Under the pieces are notes generated by a model, which was given only the letters and a program-made list of their open reading frames with translations, had not been told where the DNA came from and did not search any database. A stretch of 32,979 nucleotides of DNA, taken from the NCBI GenBank assembly GCA_934645175.1, contig CAKUDE010000025.1, positions 1-32,979 of the forward strand. The letters run 5' to 3'. This document shows positions 1-8,993 of this stretch, piece after piece. The stretch comes from an uncultured Oscillospiraceae bacterium. GTDB lineage: Bacteria > Bacillota > Clostridia > Oscillospirales > Oscillospiraceae. Both the position numbers and the translations under genes were made by a program. The number at the start of each line of letters is the position of its first letter. Position 1 is the first letter of the stretch.

Positions 1-76
1 CAGCAAGTCGTGGCAATCTCCTGTAAGACCTTACTTTAGATTGCCGCGTCGGGCTTACGCCCTCCTCGCAATGACA
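1..76. repeat. Family A repeat, partial copy at window edge
   Basis: This is the right three quarters of a family A element, cut by the window start. Bases 1-77 are identical to 246-322, so two copies with no difference flank the family B element at 88-210. The right unit carries the insert GGGCTTACGCCC. No gene is visible in 1-412 apart from repeats; short reading frames here are translations of the repeats. Confidence 0.85.
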
Positions 77-87
77 CGCACACCCCA

Positions 88-210
88 AAGCCTCCCCTGT
101 GCAAGGGGAGGTGGCGAACAAAGTGAGCCGGAGGGGTTGCCGAAAAACGCAACGTTCTATCCCCCCAGTCAGCTTTGCTGACAGCCCCCCTTGCCACAAG
201 GGGGGCCTTA
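88..210. repeat. Family B repeat (CCTCCCC/GGGGAGG hairpin element)
   Basis: The left part is a hairpin CCTCCCC-TGTGCAA-GGGGAGG followed by GTGAGCCGGAGGGGTTG. The right part contains TCAGC-TTTG-CTGA and a second hairpin CCCCCCTTG...CAAGGGGGG. AACGTTCTATCCCC lies in the middle. The 5127-5294 copy shares these blocks. It looks like a non-coding, MITE- or REP-like element; no ORF with a ribosome site lies in it. Confidence 0.7.
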
Positions 211-225
211 ACGGAACGCCAACGT

Positions 226-321
226 TGTCATTGCGAGACTTGCGTCAGCAAGTCGTGGCAATCTCCTGTAAGACCTTACTTTAGATTGCCGCGTCGGGCT
301 TACGCCCTCCTCGCAATGACA
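226..321. repeat. Family A repeat, complete
   Basis: Two inverted units face each other around the spacer CCTGTAAGACCTTACTTTA. The left insert is ACTTGC-GTCA-GCAAGT and the right insert is GGGCTTACGCCC. The outer ends TGTCATTGCGAG and CTCGCAATGACA are exact complements, so the whole element can fold into a long hairpin or cruciform. Confidence 0.9.
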
Positions 322-412
322 CAAAGCGGGAGCCGTCGCTTCGCTCCTTACAACGACACGCGCACACCATTTCACCAAAGGCCGCGCCCGGACGGGCGCG
401 CGGGAGTCGCCC

Positions 413-1048
413 ATGATACAGACAGAACCCATCCTTGCCGCGCTGGAGGCGCGCTACCCGGACGCGCTTTGCGCCCTGCACTACGAAAAGGACTATGAGC
501 TGCTCATCGCCGTGCGCCTCTCGGCGCAGTGCACCGACGCGCGGGTGAACCTTGTCACTCCGGCGCTGTTCGCGCGTTTCCCCTCGCTCGAGGCCTTCGC
601 CGAGGCGGAAGTTCCCGAGGTAGAGCGTTATATTCACTCCTGCGGCTTTTTCCGTCAGAAGGCACAGGACATCGTCTCCACCTGCCGCATTCTGCGCGAC
701 GAATACGGCGGCCGTGTGCCGGACGATATGCAGGCGCTGCTGAGGCTGCCCGGCGTCGGGCGCAAGACGGCGAATCTGCTGCTCGGCGACCTCTACGGCC
801 ATGAAAGCTATGTCTGCGATACGCACTGCATCCGTATCGCCGGCCGTCTCGGCCTGACGGACGGCACAAAGGATCCGCTACGCGCGGAGATGCAGCTTCG
901 CAAGGTGCTGCCGCCGGAAAAAAGCGGCGCATTCTGCCACAGAATCGTGCTGTTCGGCCGCGAAATCTGCACGGCACGCAGCCCGAAATGCAGCGAATGT
1001 CCCCTGCGCACGCTTTGCCCGACATATGAGAAGCAGGCTTCCGCATAA
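413..1048 (+). CDS. nth: Endonuclease III (DNA glycosylase/AP lyase)
   Basis: Base-excision repair enzyme that removes oxidised pyrimidines and nicks abasic sites; cytoplasmic. The 211-residue product has the usual family length. It shows the helix-hairpin-helix LPGVGRKTANLLLGD with the catalytic Lys in GRKTA, the catalytic Asp in VCDTHCIRIAGRLGL, and a C-terminal 4Fe-4S site with spacing C-X6-C-X2-C-X5-C. The ATG at 413 has GGGAG at 402-406. A GC-rich hairpin (384-399) lies just before this ribosome site. The gene is alone on + between repeats, and its last codons form the 5' arm of its terminator. Function is secure from the motifs; the start is likely. Confidence 0.95.
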   Translation: MIQTEPILAALEARYPDALCALHYEKDYELLIAVRLSAQCTDARVNLVTPALFARFPSLEAFAEAEVPEVERYIHSCGFFRQKAQDIVSTCRILRDEYGGRVPDDMQALLRLPGVGRKTANLLLGDLYGHESYVCDTHCIRIAGRLGLTDGTKDPLRAEMQLRKVLPPEKSGAFCHRIVLFGREICTARSPKCSECPLRTLCPTYEKQASA

Positions 1049-1069
1049 CGCGGAAGCCTGCTTCTTTTT
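1030..1069 (+). terminator. Rho-independent terminator of nth, overlapping its stop codon
   Basis: A perfect 15-bp stem (1030-1044 with 1050-1064) has a five-base loop ATAAC and is followed by TTTTT. The stop codon TAA (1046-1048) lies in the loop, so the 5' arm encodes the last residues of Nth. Confidence 0.92.
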
Positions 1070-1094
1070 CTGCGCGGCAATCTCGTGTGTGTAC

Positions 1095-1282
1095 TGTCAT
1101 TGCGAGGCCACGCCAGTGGCCGTGGCAATCTCTTATACCGACAACTGTCATTGCGAGACTTGCGCCAGCAAGTCGTGGCAATCTCCTGTAACCCCCACAT
1201 CAGATTGCCACGTCGGGCTTACGCCCTCCTCGCAATGACATGGGAGGCGGCGCGCCGCGTCGCTTCGCTCCTCGCAATGACA
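1095..1282. repeat. Family A repeats: one left unit, one complete element, one right unit
   Basis: A solitary left unit (1095-1131, insert CCACGCCAGTGG) is followed by a complete element (1146-1240, inserts ACTTGC-GCCA-GCAAGT and GGGCTTACGCCC) and a solitary right unit (about 1257-1282, insert GCTTCGCTCC). Together they fill the gap between the nth terminator and the 3' end of the HD gene. A possible degraded family B piece (CCTTCCCCCTCAATGGGAAG) follows at 1300-1319. Confidence 0.88.
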
Positions 1283-1340
1283 CAGGGCGCCCCAAAAGCC
1301 TTCCCCCTCAATGGGAAGCCCTGCCGCCGCGCAGCGGCGG

Positions 1341-2000
1341 TTACAGCATCCTCGTCTCGTTGATAATCAGCTCAAAGCGCTGGCCGAGGAAGGCCGCGGC
1401 GCTGCGGCAGAGCGTCATACGGGTCAGGAAGATTTCAAAATAATCCATCACGGCACAAATCTCCGTATCGATGCGCAGACGCAGAACAATATAGCCCTCG
1501 TCGGGCAGGACGTCCAACGACGAATCCACAACGGCATAGTTTACGCGGTCATGGATATCGAAATCGCGGTCGCGCGGGGTACGCACGCGGCTGCGGCGCA
1601 CGTCGCTCTTATCGGCAAGGATGAGCGCCGCGCTGAGCGGCGTAACGGCGGCGGCCGTCTTTTCGTCGTGATTTCCGATGGCTGTGATGATTGCGGCGGC
1701 CTCCTTCGGCTCCATGCCGCGCCGCAGCAGAATGTCGTGCGCCAGCAGCGCGCCGGAGAGCGCATGGTTGACGCGGTTGATGGCGTTGCCCATGTCGTGC
1801 AGCAATCCGGCGATACGCGCCAGCTCAACGGTCCGCGCATCGTAACCGAGCTTTTCCAGCACCTCGCCCGCAACCTTCGCCGTCAGGCAGACATGACCGT
1901 AGCCATGGTCGGTAAAGCCCAGTACGCCAAGCGCCTCATTTCCCGCCTCGATCAGCGCGCAGACATTCGGGTCATTCCTCAGGTCATCGTAACAAATCAT
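1341..2000 (-). CDS. HD-domain metal-dependent phosphohydrolase
   Basis: The 219-residue product has an HD-superfamily signature: His in HGYGHV (about residue 36), the HD pair in AGLLHDMGN (about 68-69), a further His in GNHDE, and a distal Asp in ILADKSDVRRSR. These residues normally bind one or two metal ions for phosphate ester hydrolysis; the substrate cannot be read from sequence. The ATG at 2000 lies 9 bases past the stop of the upstream Ca2+ ATPase gene, and its ribosome site AGAGGAA overlaps that stop, so the two are probably cotranscribed and translationally coupled. No T-rich terminator follows; a short GC hairpin lies at 1323-1339 next to the stop. Confidence 0.85.
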   Translation of the reverse strand: MICYDDLRNDPNVCALIEAGNEALGVLGFTDHGYGHVCLTAKVAGEVLEKLGYDARTVELARIAGLLHDMGNAINRVNHALSGALLAHDILLRRGMEPKEAAAIITAIGNHDEKTAAAVTPLSAALILADKSDVRRSRVRTPRDRDFDIHDRVNYAVVDSSLDVLPDEGYIVLRLRIDTEICAVMDYFEIFLTRMTLCRSAAAFLGQRFELIINETRML

Positions 2001-2009
2001 ATATTCCTC

Positions 2010-4676
<2,667 letters not shown>

Positions 4677-4794
4677 TTGCATTCCTCCCATGCGTGTATG
4701 CGGCTTCGCCGCAGTTTGTAACTTACATCATAATATACTCTCCGCCGAAACGCAAGATTTCCCCGCGCTTTACGGAAAATTTTACATACGATTC

Positions 4795-5113
4795 TGTCAT
4801 TGCGAGACTTGCTGCCGTAAGTCGTGGCAACCTCTTGCACCGACATTTATGTCATTGCGAGGGCGGCACTGCCGCCCGTGGCAATCTGCCGCCCGTGGCA
4901 ATCTGCCGCCCGTGGCAATCTGCCGATATGTCATTGCGAGGCCACGCCAGTGGCCGTGGCAATCTCATGTACCGACGCCTGTCATTGCGAGACCCCGCAG
5001 GGGTCGTGGCAATCTCCTGTAAGACCTTACTTTAGATTGCCACGTCGCTCCGCTCCTCGCAATGACAAATAACGGACGCGCCACGTCGGGCTTGCGCCCT
5101 CCTCGCAATGACA
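4795..5113. repeat. Cluster of family A repeats, including a 17-bp triplication
   Basis: In order: a left unit (4795-4833, insert ACTTGCTGCCGTAAGT); a left unit with insert GGCGGCACTGCCGCC (4850-4921); a left unit with CCACGCCAGTGG (4929-4967); a complete element (4980-5067, inserts CCCCGCAGGGG and GCTCCGCTCC); and a solitary right unit (5080-5113). The tail GCCGCCCGTGGCAATCT of the second unit is repeated three times in tandem at 4871-4921. No gene lies between the ATPase start and 5445. Confidence 0.88.
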
Positions 5114-5126
5114 CCGGGAGCATCCC

Positions 5127-5294
5127 AAGGCCTCCCCTGTGCAATGGCCCAGGCCACTTTCTTTTGCCCCTACGGGGCAATTCACCTTGGGGGAGATGGC
5201 ACGGCGAAGCCGTGACGGAGGGGTTGCCGAAAACGTAACGTTCTATCCCCTCAGGCGCTACGCGCCAGCTCCCCTTGACACAAGGGGAGCCTTA
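5127..5294. repeat. Family B repeat, copy with an insertion
   Basis: It shares CCTCCCCTGTGCAA, GGAGGGGTTGCCGAAAA, AACGTTCTATCCCC and a terminal CTCCCCTTG...CAAGGGGAG hairpin with the copy at 88-210. The first hairpin loop is enlarged by about 45 bases (about 5143-5187) that contain their own small hairpin TTGCCCCTACGGGGCAA. The two copies also differ in the central arm (here GGCGCTACGCGCC, there TCAGCTTTGCTGA), so family B also exchanges internal palindromes. Confidence 0.7.
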
Positions 5295-5307
5295 GCGGAG
5301 TGCCGCC

Positions 5308-5344
5308 TGTCATTGCGAGGGCGGCTTGCCGCCCGTGGCAATCT
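5308..5344. repeat. Family A left unit (insert GGCGGCTTGCCGCC)
   Basis: Solitary TGTCATTGCGAG...CGTGGCAATC unit about 100 bases upstream of the small ORF at 5446. Confidence 0.85.
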
Positions 5345-5445
5345 CCTGCAAGACCATGTATTTTTTTCCTCCGGCGGAAATCGACGAATTATTTCCACGC
5401 AGCCGGCATAGAATGGATGGAAATAGACACGAGGAGGTGTTTGCC

Positions 5446-5517
5446 GTGCCAAAGGATGAGGGCGATATTGACGATCTGATTTTCGGCGACGAGGATTCCG
5501 GCATTTCCGAACGCTGA
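5446..5517 (+). CDS. Small acidic ORF (23 aa) upstream of dnaA
   Basis: I do not recognise this product. A GTG start is placed 7 bases after a strong ribosome site GAGGAGGT (5431-5438). It encodes 23 residues rich in Asp and Glu (PKDEGDIDDLIFGDEDSG at its core) and stops directly against a rho-independent terminator at 5518. The combination of a strong ribosome site, short acidic frame and abutting terminator suggests a real transcript, either a small protein or a small RNA with a leader peptide. The frame is open upstream to 5326, but that part runs through a family A repeat and lacks a ribosome site. No convincing promoter was seen. Function unknown. Confidence 0.5.
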   Translation: MPKDEGDIDDLIFGDEDSGISER

Positions 5518-5545
5518 GGCTTCCCTTCGGGGAAGCCGTTTTTTT
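5518..5545 (+). terminator. Rho-independent terminator after the 23-aa ORF
   Basis: Stem GGCTTCCC (5518-5525), loop TTCG, stem GGGAAGCC (5530-5537), then a run of seven T from 5539. The tetraloop and T-run make it a textbook terminator; it separates the small ORF from dnaA. Confidence 0.93.
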
Positions 5546-5638
5546 GTCCCGCAGCGGATCCTTATTTTATATTTTTCCGAAGGTGTTGCATGGAACGCGG
5601 CAATTTCAAAGGAAGTTGTATTTAATAATGTATAGACC

Positions 5639-5667
5639 TTGCTTTTGCGGCAGGTTTGTGTTATAAT
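5639..5667 (+). promoter_or_regulatory. dnaA promoter
   Basis: TTGCTT (5639-5644), 17-base spacer, TATAAT (5662-5667). Transcription would start near 5674, about 30 bases before the dnaA ATG. No DnaA box match was seen beside it. Confidence 0.75.
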
Positions 5668-5705
5668 TTATTCGGATTTGTGTCACTATCTGAAAGGAGA
5701 CGGCT

Positions 5706-7016
5706 ATGTATTCCAACGCCTTTGTCTGGTCGCGCGTGCTGAACTATATGGAGCAGCATTCCCCTGCGGCGGCCGTCGCATCATTCTTCGACGACGCCGA
5801 GCTGATCGAGCTCAGCGAGAAGAAAATGGTGGTCTATTCCCCCTCGGCCTTCCGCAAGGAGGTCATCGAAAACCGTTACGCCCCGATCATTCTCGACGCC
5901 ATGCGCGAGCTGTATCAGACGGAGCCGGAGCTTGTCGTGCTCGATGAGGACGAATATGCCACCTTCTCCGCCGGAAAGCAGCGCACGGATTACATCAAGT
6001 TCAACTCGCAGTACACCTTCGATTCCTTCGTGGTCGGCTCATCGAACCAGCACGCCTTCTCCGCGGCGGTCGCCGTGGCGGAGGAGCGTACACGCGCCTA
6101 TAACCCGCTGTTTATCTACGGCCAGTCCGGCCTTGGCAAAACACACCTGCTCTATGCCATTGCGAACCATATCCAGCAGCATCACCCGGACTACAACATT
6201 GTTTATATCAAGGGCGACCAGTTCATCAACGAGTTTATGGAGGCGCTGCGTATCGGCAAAAACTTTGAGTTCCGTGAAAAATACCGTAACGCCGATCTGT
6301 TCCTTGTGGACGATATCCAGTTCATTGCGGGAAAGGAATCCACACAGGAGGAATTCTTCCATACCTTCAACACGCTCTATGAGAGCCATCGGCAAATCGT
6401 CCTGACAAGCGACCGCGTGCCGAGCGATATGCTGCGGCTGGAGGACCGGCTGCGCACACGCTTTGAATGGGGTCTGATTGCGGATATTCAGCCGCCCGAT
6501 TTTGAAACGCGCTGGGCGATTACAAAAAATAAAGCGCTCTCGCTCGGTCTGGAGCTGCCGGATACCGTGTGCGACTATATCGCCGAAAACATCACCAACA
6601 ACGTTCGCCAGCTTGAAGGCACGGTCAATAAAATCAAGGCCTACCACGATCTGGAGGGTATGCCGCTCGATATTCCGAACGTTTCGCGCGCCATCAAGGA
6701 TATGTTCAAGGGTAAGGCGGCCAGCCTGCCGACCCCGGAGCTGGTCATCGCCGAGGTTTGCCGCTTCTATTCCATCGATCAGAGCGTGCTGCGCGGCACG
6801 CAGAAAAACAAGGGCACGGCCGAGGCACGGCAGGTGGCCATGTATCTGATTCGTAAAATGACAAATCTTTCCCTGCCGGACATTGCAAGAGAATTTGGCA
6901 AGAATCATACCACCGTGCTGTATGCCATCCGCCGCGTGGAGGATGAGCTGCATTCCTCCGGCGGTCTGACGGATAATATCCGCGACATTACCGCAAATAT
7001 CAACGCCAAGCTCTGA
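5706..7016 (+). CDS. dnaA: Chromosomal replication initiator DnaA
   Basis: AAA+ initiator that binds DnaA boxes and opens oriC. In the 436-residue product, domain I is about residues 1-80, followed by a short acidic linker. The AAA+ domain has Walker A GQSGLGKTHL (about 139-148), Walker B LFLVDDIQF (about 198-206) and the arginine-rich RLEDRLRTRFEWGL. Domain IV carries the DnaA-box recognition signature SLPDIAREFGKNHTTVLYAI. Length is slightly short because the linker (domain II) is minimal. The ribosome site AAAGGAGA lies 5 bases before ATG. The gene is expressed from its own promoter, downstream of a terminator. The usual rpmH-rnpA cluster is not in the 5.7 kb upstream. Confidence 0.98.
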   Translation: MYSNAFVWSRVLNYMEQHSPAAAVASFFDDAELIELSEKKMVVYSPSAFRKEVIENRYAPIILDAMRELYQTEPELVVLDEDEYATFSAGKQRTDYIKFNSQYTFDSFVVGSSNQHAFSAAVAVAEERTRAYNPLFIYGQSGLGKTHLLYAIANHIQQHHPDYNIVYIKGDQFINEFMEALRIGKNFEFREKYRNADLFLVDDIQFIAGKESTQEEFFHTFNTLYESHRQIVLTSDRVPSDMLRLEDRLRTRFEWGLIADIQPPDFETRWAITKNKALSLGLELPDTVCDYIAENITNNVRQLEGTVNKIKAYHDLEGMPLDIPNVSRAIKDMFKGKAASLPTPELVIAEVCRFYSIDQSVLRGTQKNKGTAEARQVAMYLIRKMTNLSLPDIAREFGKNHTTVLYAIRRVEDELHSSGGLTDNIRDITANINAKL

Positions 7017-7021
7017 CAATA

Positions 7022-7226
7022 TGTCATTGCGAGGCCCTGAAGGGGTCGCGGCAATCTCAAGCGGCGCACCCAAGGCCTTCAGGTGCCGAGCGTAGCGAGG
7101 CGGATGAGGTGTCTGCCGCAGGCTTCCATTTTGTCATTGCGAGACTTGCGTCAGCAAGTCGTGGCAATCTCCTGTAAACCCCACATCAGATTGCCACGTC
7201 GGGCTTGCGCCCTCCCCGCAATGACA
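7022..7226. repeat. Family A repeats between dnaA and oriC
   Basis: A left unit directly behind the dnaA stop (7022-7059, insert CCCTGAAGGGG) and a complete element (7132-7226, inserts ACTTGC-GTCA-GCAAGT and GGGCTTGCGCCC). Between them, about 7069-7120, is a degraded second repeat with GCGTAGCGAGGCGGATGAGG. Confidence 0.85.
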
Positions 7227-7259
7227 TATCACAGTACGGCGGCTGCGCCCTGAAGCGCG

Positions 7260-7478
7260 GCGGATCCATCCACAGCCGCCTGTGTAATGTGCAGACATTT
7301 TCTGTGCATAACCGGAACAGACGTTATTTGAAAATCCGGCCTGTGAAAAACCCGAAAATTTCTGCACAGGCCGTAAACAGCGAAATCCCTTGCGCCGCAA
7401 GGCTTTCCGCAAAGCTATGCACATAAGTTATTACTACTGTCAATACTATAATTATCCTTCCTTTCTATTATAGAAAGG
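7260..7478. other. Probable chromosomal origin of replication (oriC)
   Basis: The dnaA-dnaN gap holds several close matches to the DnaA box TTATNCACA. There is one exact match on the minus strand (TGTGCATAA, 7303-7311). One-mismatch sites are TGTGAAAAA (7342-7350, minus), TTCTGCACA (7360-7368) and CTATGCACA (7415-7423); weaker sites lie at 7266-7274 and 7288-7296. Next to the last strong site is a trinucleotide run TTA-TTA-CTA-CTG (7428-7439) resembling the DnaA-trio strand-opening element known from Bacillus subtilis, then an AT-rich stretch to 7471. Position and motif order agree with a Bacillota origin; function is inferred. Confidence 0.75.
7460..7478 (+). promoter_or_regulatory. Palindrome immediately upstream of dnaN
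   Basis: CCTTTCTA-TTA-TAGAAAGG is a perfect 8-bp-arm inverted repeat ending 20 bases before the preferred dnaN start. A TATAAT (7447-7452) lies just upstream without a clear -35. It could be an mRNA hairpin near the ribosome site or a protein-binding site. Confidence 0.45.
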
Positions 7479-7498
7479 TGAAAGAAAGGCTGATGAAA

Positions 7499-8602
7499 AT
7501 GAAGTTCACCTGTGAAAAGGCACTGCTCGTTTCCGCGCTGTCCGTTACCGGACGTACCGTTGCGCAGAGAAGCACCATTCCCTGTCTGGAAGGCGTCTTG
7601 CTGCGGGCATCGGACGGTCTGGAGCTGACGGGCTACAATCTGGAAACGGGAATTACCGTCAGCGTCGGCGCGGACGTCTCCGAGCCGGGCGAGTGCGTGA
7701 TGCCCGCCAGACTTTTTGCCGATATCGTGCGTAAAATGCCGGATGATGAAATTACCGTCACCGTGGACGAGCGGCTGCAGGTGTCCGTAAAGGGCGGCGT
7801 TTCCGCATTCCGCATTACCGCGATGAACGCGGACGATTTTCCCGAGCTTCCGGAGGTTCGCGCCGAGCAGGGAATACGGCTGCCGCAGAGCGTGCTGCGC
7901 GAGATGATCGGCGGTTCTATTTTCTCCGTATCGGACAACCCCGCCCGTCCAATCCTGACGGGCTGCCTGTTTGAGATTGAAAACGACTCGCTCACCGTCG
8001 TTGCGGTCGATTCCTTCCGCCTGGCGCGGCGCACCTGGCATTCGGAGCAAACGCTCGGCCAGAGTCAGCGCTTCGTTGTGCCTGCGGCCAGCCTTCGCGA
8101 GGTGGAGAAGATTCTTCAGGATACGGACGAGCCGGTCGTGCTCAGCGCCGGTATCCGCCACATCAGCTTCCGCATCGGCGAAGCCACGCTGGTCTGCCGC
8201 CTGCTTGACGGCGAATTTCTGAATTGGCGCGGCGCAATGCCGAAGTCGCACAATATCGTTCTGACGGTGCGTGTGGCGGATCTGATCGCCTCCCTTGAGC
8301 GCGTCAGTCTGATCGTCTCCGACAAAGCCAAAAGCCCTGTCCGTTTTCTCTTCGGCGCCGACCGCGCCGAGCTGCGCACGCAGAATACCGTCGGCTCCGC
8401 CTTTGACGTCTGCCCCGTTGCGGGCAACGGCGGAGAGCTGGAGATCGGCTTCGATGCGCGTTATCTGCTGGATGCGCTGCGTGCCGTCCCCTCCGATGAG
8501 GTAACGCTCGAGCTGCAAAACGGCCTGAGCGCCGTAGTGCTTACCCCCACGGACGATAAAACCGATTTTGCTTATATGATCCTGCCGGTGAGACTGCGGT
8601 AA
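7499..8602 (+). CDS. dnaN: DNA polymerase III beta subunit (sliding clamp)
   Basis: Ring-shaped processivity clamp for replicative and repair polymerases. The 367-residue product has family length and begins MKFTCEKALL like other clamps. It contains RTTIP-like RSTIPCLEGV near residue 30, the central SDNPARPILTG and AVDSFRLA segment of domain 2, and the family C-terminus YMILPVRLR. Three in-frame starts exist: GTG 7478, ATG 7493 and ATG 7499. The ribosome site AAAGG (7485-7489) is 9 bases from 7499 and only 3 from 7493, so I prefer 7499. It lies just downstream of the probable oriC. Confidence 0.97.
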   Translation: MKFTCEKALLVSALSVTGRTVAQRSTIPCLEGVLLRASDGLELTGYNLETGITVSVGADVSEPGECVMPARLFADIVRKMPDDEITVTVDERLQVSVKGGVSAFRITAMNADDFPELPEVRAEQGIRLPQSVLREMIGGSIFSVSDNPARPILTGCLFEIENDSLTVVAVDSFRLARRTWHSEQTLGQSQRFVVPAASLREVEKILQDTDEPVVLSAGIRHISFRIGEATLVCRLLDGEFLNWRGAMPKSHNIVLTVRVADLIASLERVSLIVSDKAKSPVRFLFGADRAELRTQNTVGSAFDVCPVAGNGGELEIGFDARYLLDALRAVPSDEVTLELQNGLSAVVLTPTDDKTDFAYMILPVRLR

Positions 8603-8613
8603 GAACAAGTAAA

Positions 8614-8680
8614 ATGTCACTTCGAGGGCGGCAGGGATGATATGTCATTGCGAGACTTGCGCCAGCAAGTCGTGGCAATC
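8614..8680. repeat. Truncated and single family A units after dnaN
   Basis: A degenerate unit TGTCACTTCGAGGGCGGCAGGGATGATA (8614-8642 region) runs into a left unit (8643-8680, insert ACTTGC-GCCA-GCAAGT). The same GGCGGCAGG..GATA junction recurs near 10357 and 19670. Confidence 0.75.
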
Positions 8681-8710
8681 TTGTGTAAAATCCCCGCTTG
8701 CTTTTATAAT
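8681..8710 (+). promoter_or_regulatory. Promoter of yaaA-recF-remB
   Basis: TTGTGT (8681-8686), 18-base spacer, TATAAT (8705-8710), 34 bases before the yaaA ATG. The -35 box starts right at the end of the family A unit GGCAATC, so the repeat sits directly against, and may have shaped, this promoter. Confidence 0.6.
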
Positions 8711-8744
8711 AAAAGAAAATTCGCTCGTTACAAGGAAGTCAAAT

Positions 8745-8993
8745 ATGAAAGTTACAGTTCATCGCGTTGCAATCCGGCCTTTGGCGGTCGATATTACAAC
8801 GGAATTTATCAAGCTCGAAAGCTTTCTGAAGCTGGCGAATGCCGTCGGCTCCGGCGGCGAGGCCAAGCTGCGCATTCAGGGCGGCGAGGTCGCCGTCAAT
8901 GGGGAAATTTGTACCATGCGCGGAAAGAAGCTCGTTCCGGGCGACGTCGTGACGCTGGATGAGAAGCGTTACGAAGTAAAAAATGCAAATTAA
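8745..8993 (+). CDS. yaaA: S4-domain RNA-binding protein YaaA
   Basis: A small (82 aa) S4-like RNA-binding protein of the family always found between dnaN and recF in Bacillota. It shows the S4 core [21 protein letters not shown]...[26 protein letters not shown], where the Lys and Arg residues would contact RNA. The ATG at 8745 has the ribosome site AAGGAAG; a longer frame to 8637 only reads through the upstream repeat. Its last 11 bases overlap the start of recF, which implies translational coupling. Its exact RNA target is unknown. Confidence 0.9.
   Translation: MKVTVHRVAIRPLAVDITTEFIKLESFLKLANAVGSGGEAKLRIQGGEVAVNGEICTMRGKKLVPGDVVTLDEKRYEVKNAN

Noticed and set aside
4731..4760. Promoter of the Ca2+ ATPase gene (TATTAT on the minus strand)
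   Set aside because: A TATTAT-like box is present, but no -35 box lies at a usable distance, so I did not list it.
4694..5180. Small proteins read from the repeats (for example frames with [11 protein letters not shown] or [11 protein letters not shown])
   Set aside because: The same peptides appear in every repeat copy, in several frames and on both strands, without ribosome sites.
4795..5344. CRISPR array suggested by many short repeats
   Set aside because: The repeats are palindromic units with arms that pair with each other, spacers are neither unique nor of constant length, and no cas gene is present.
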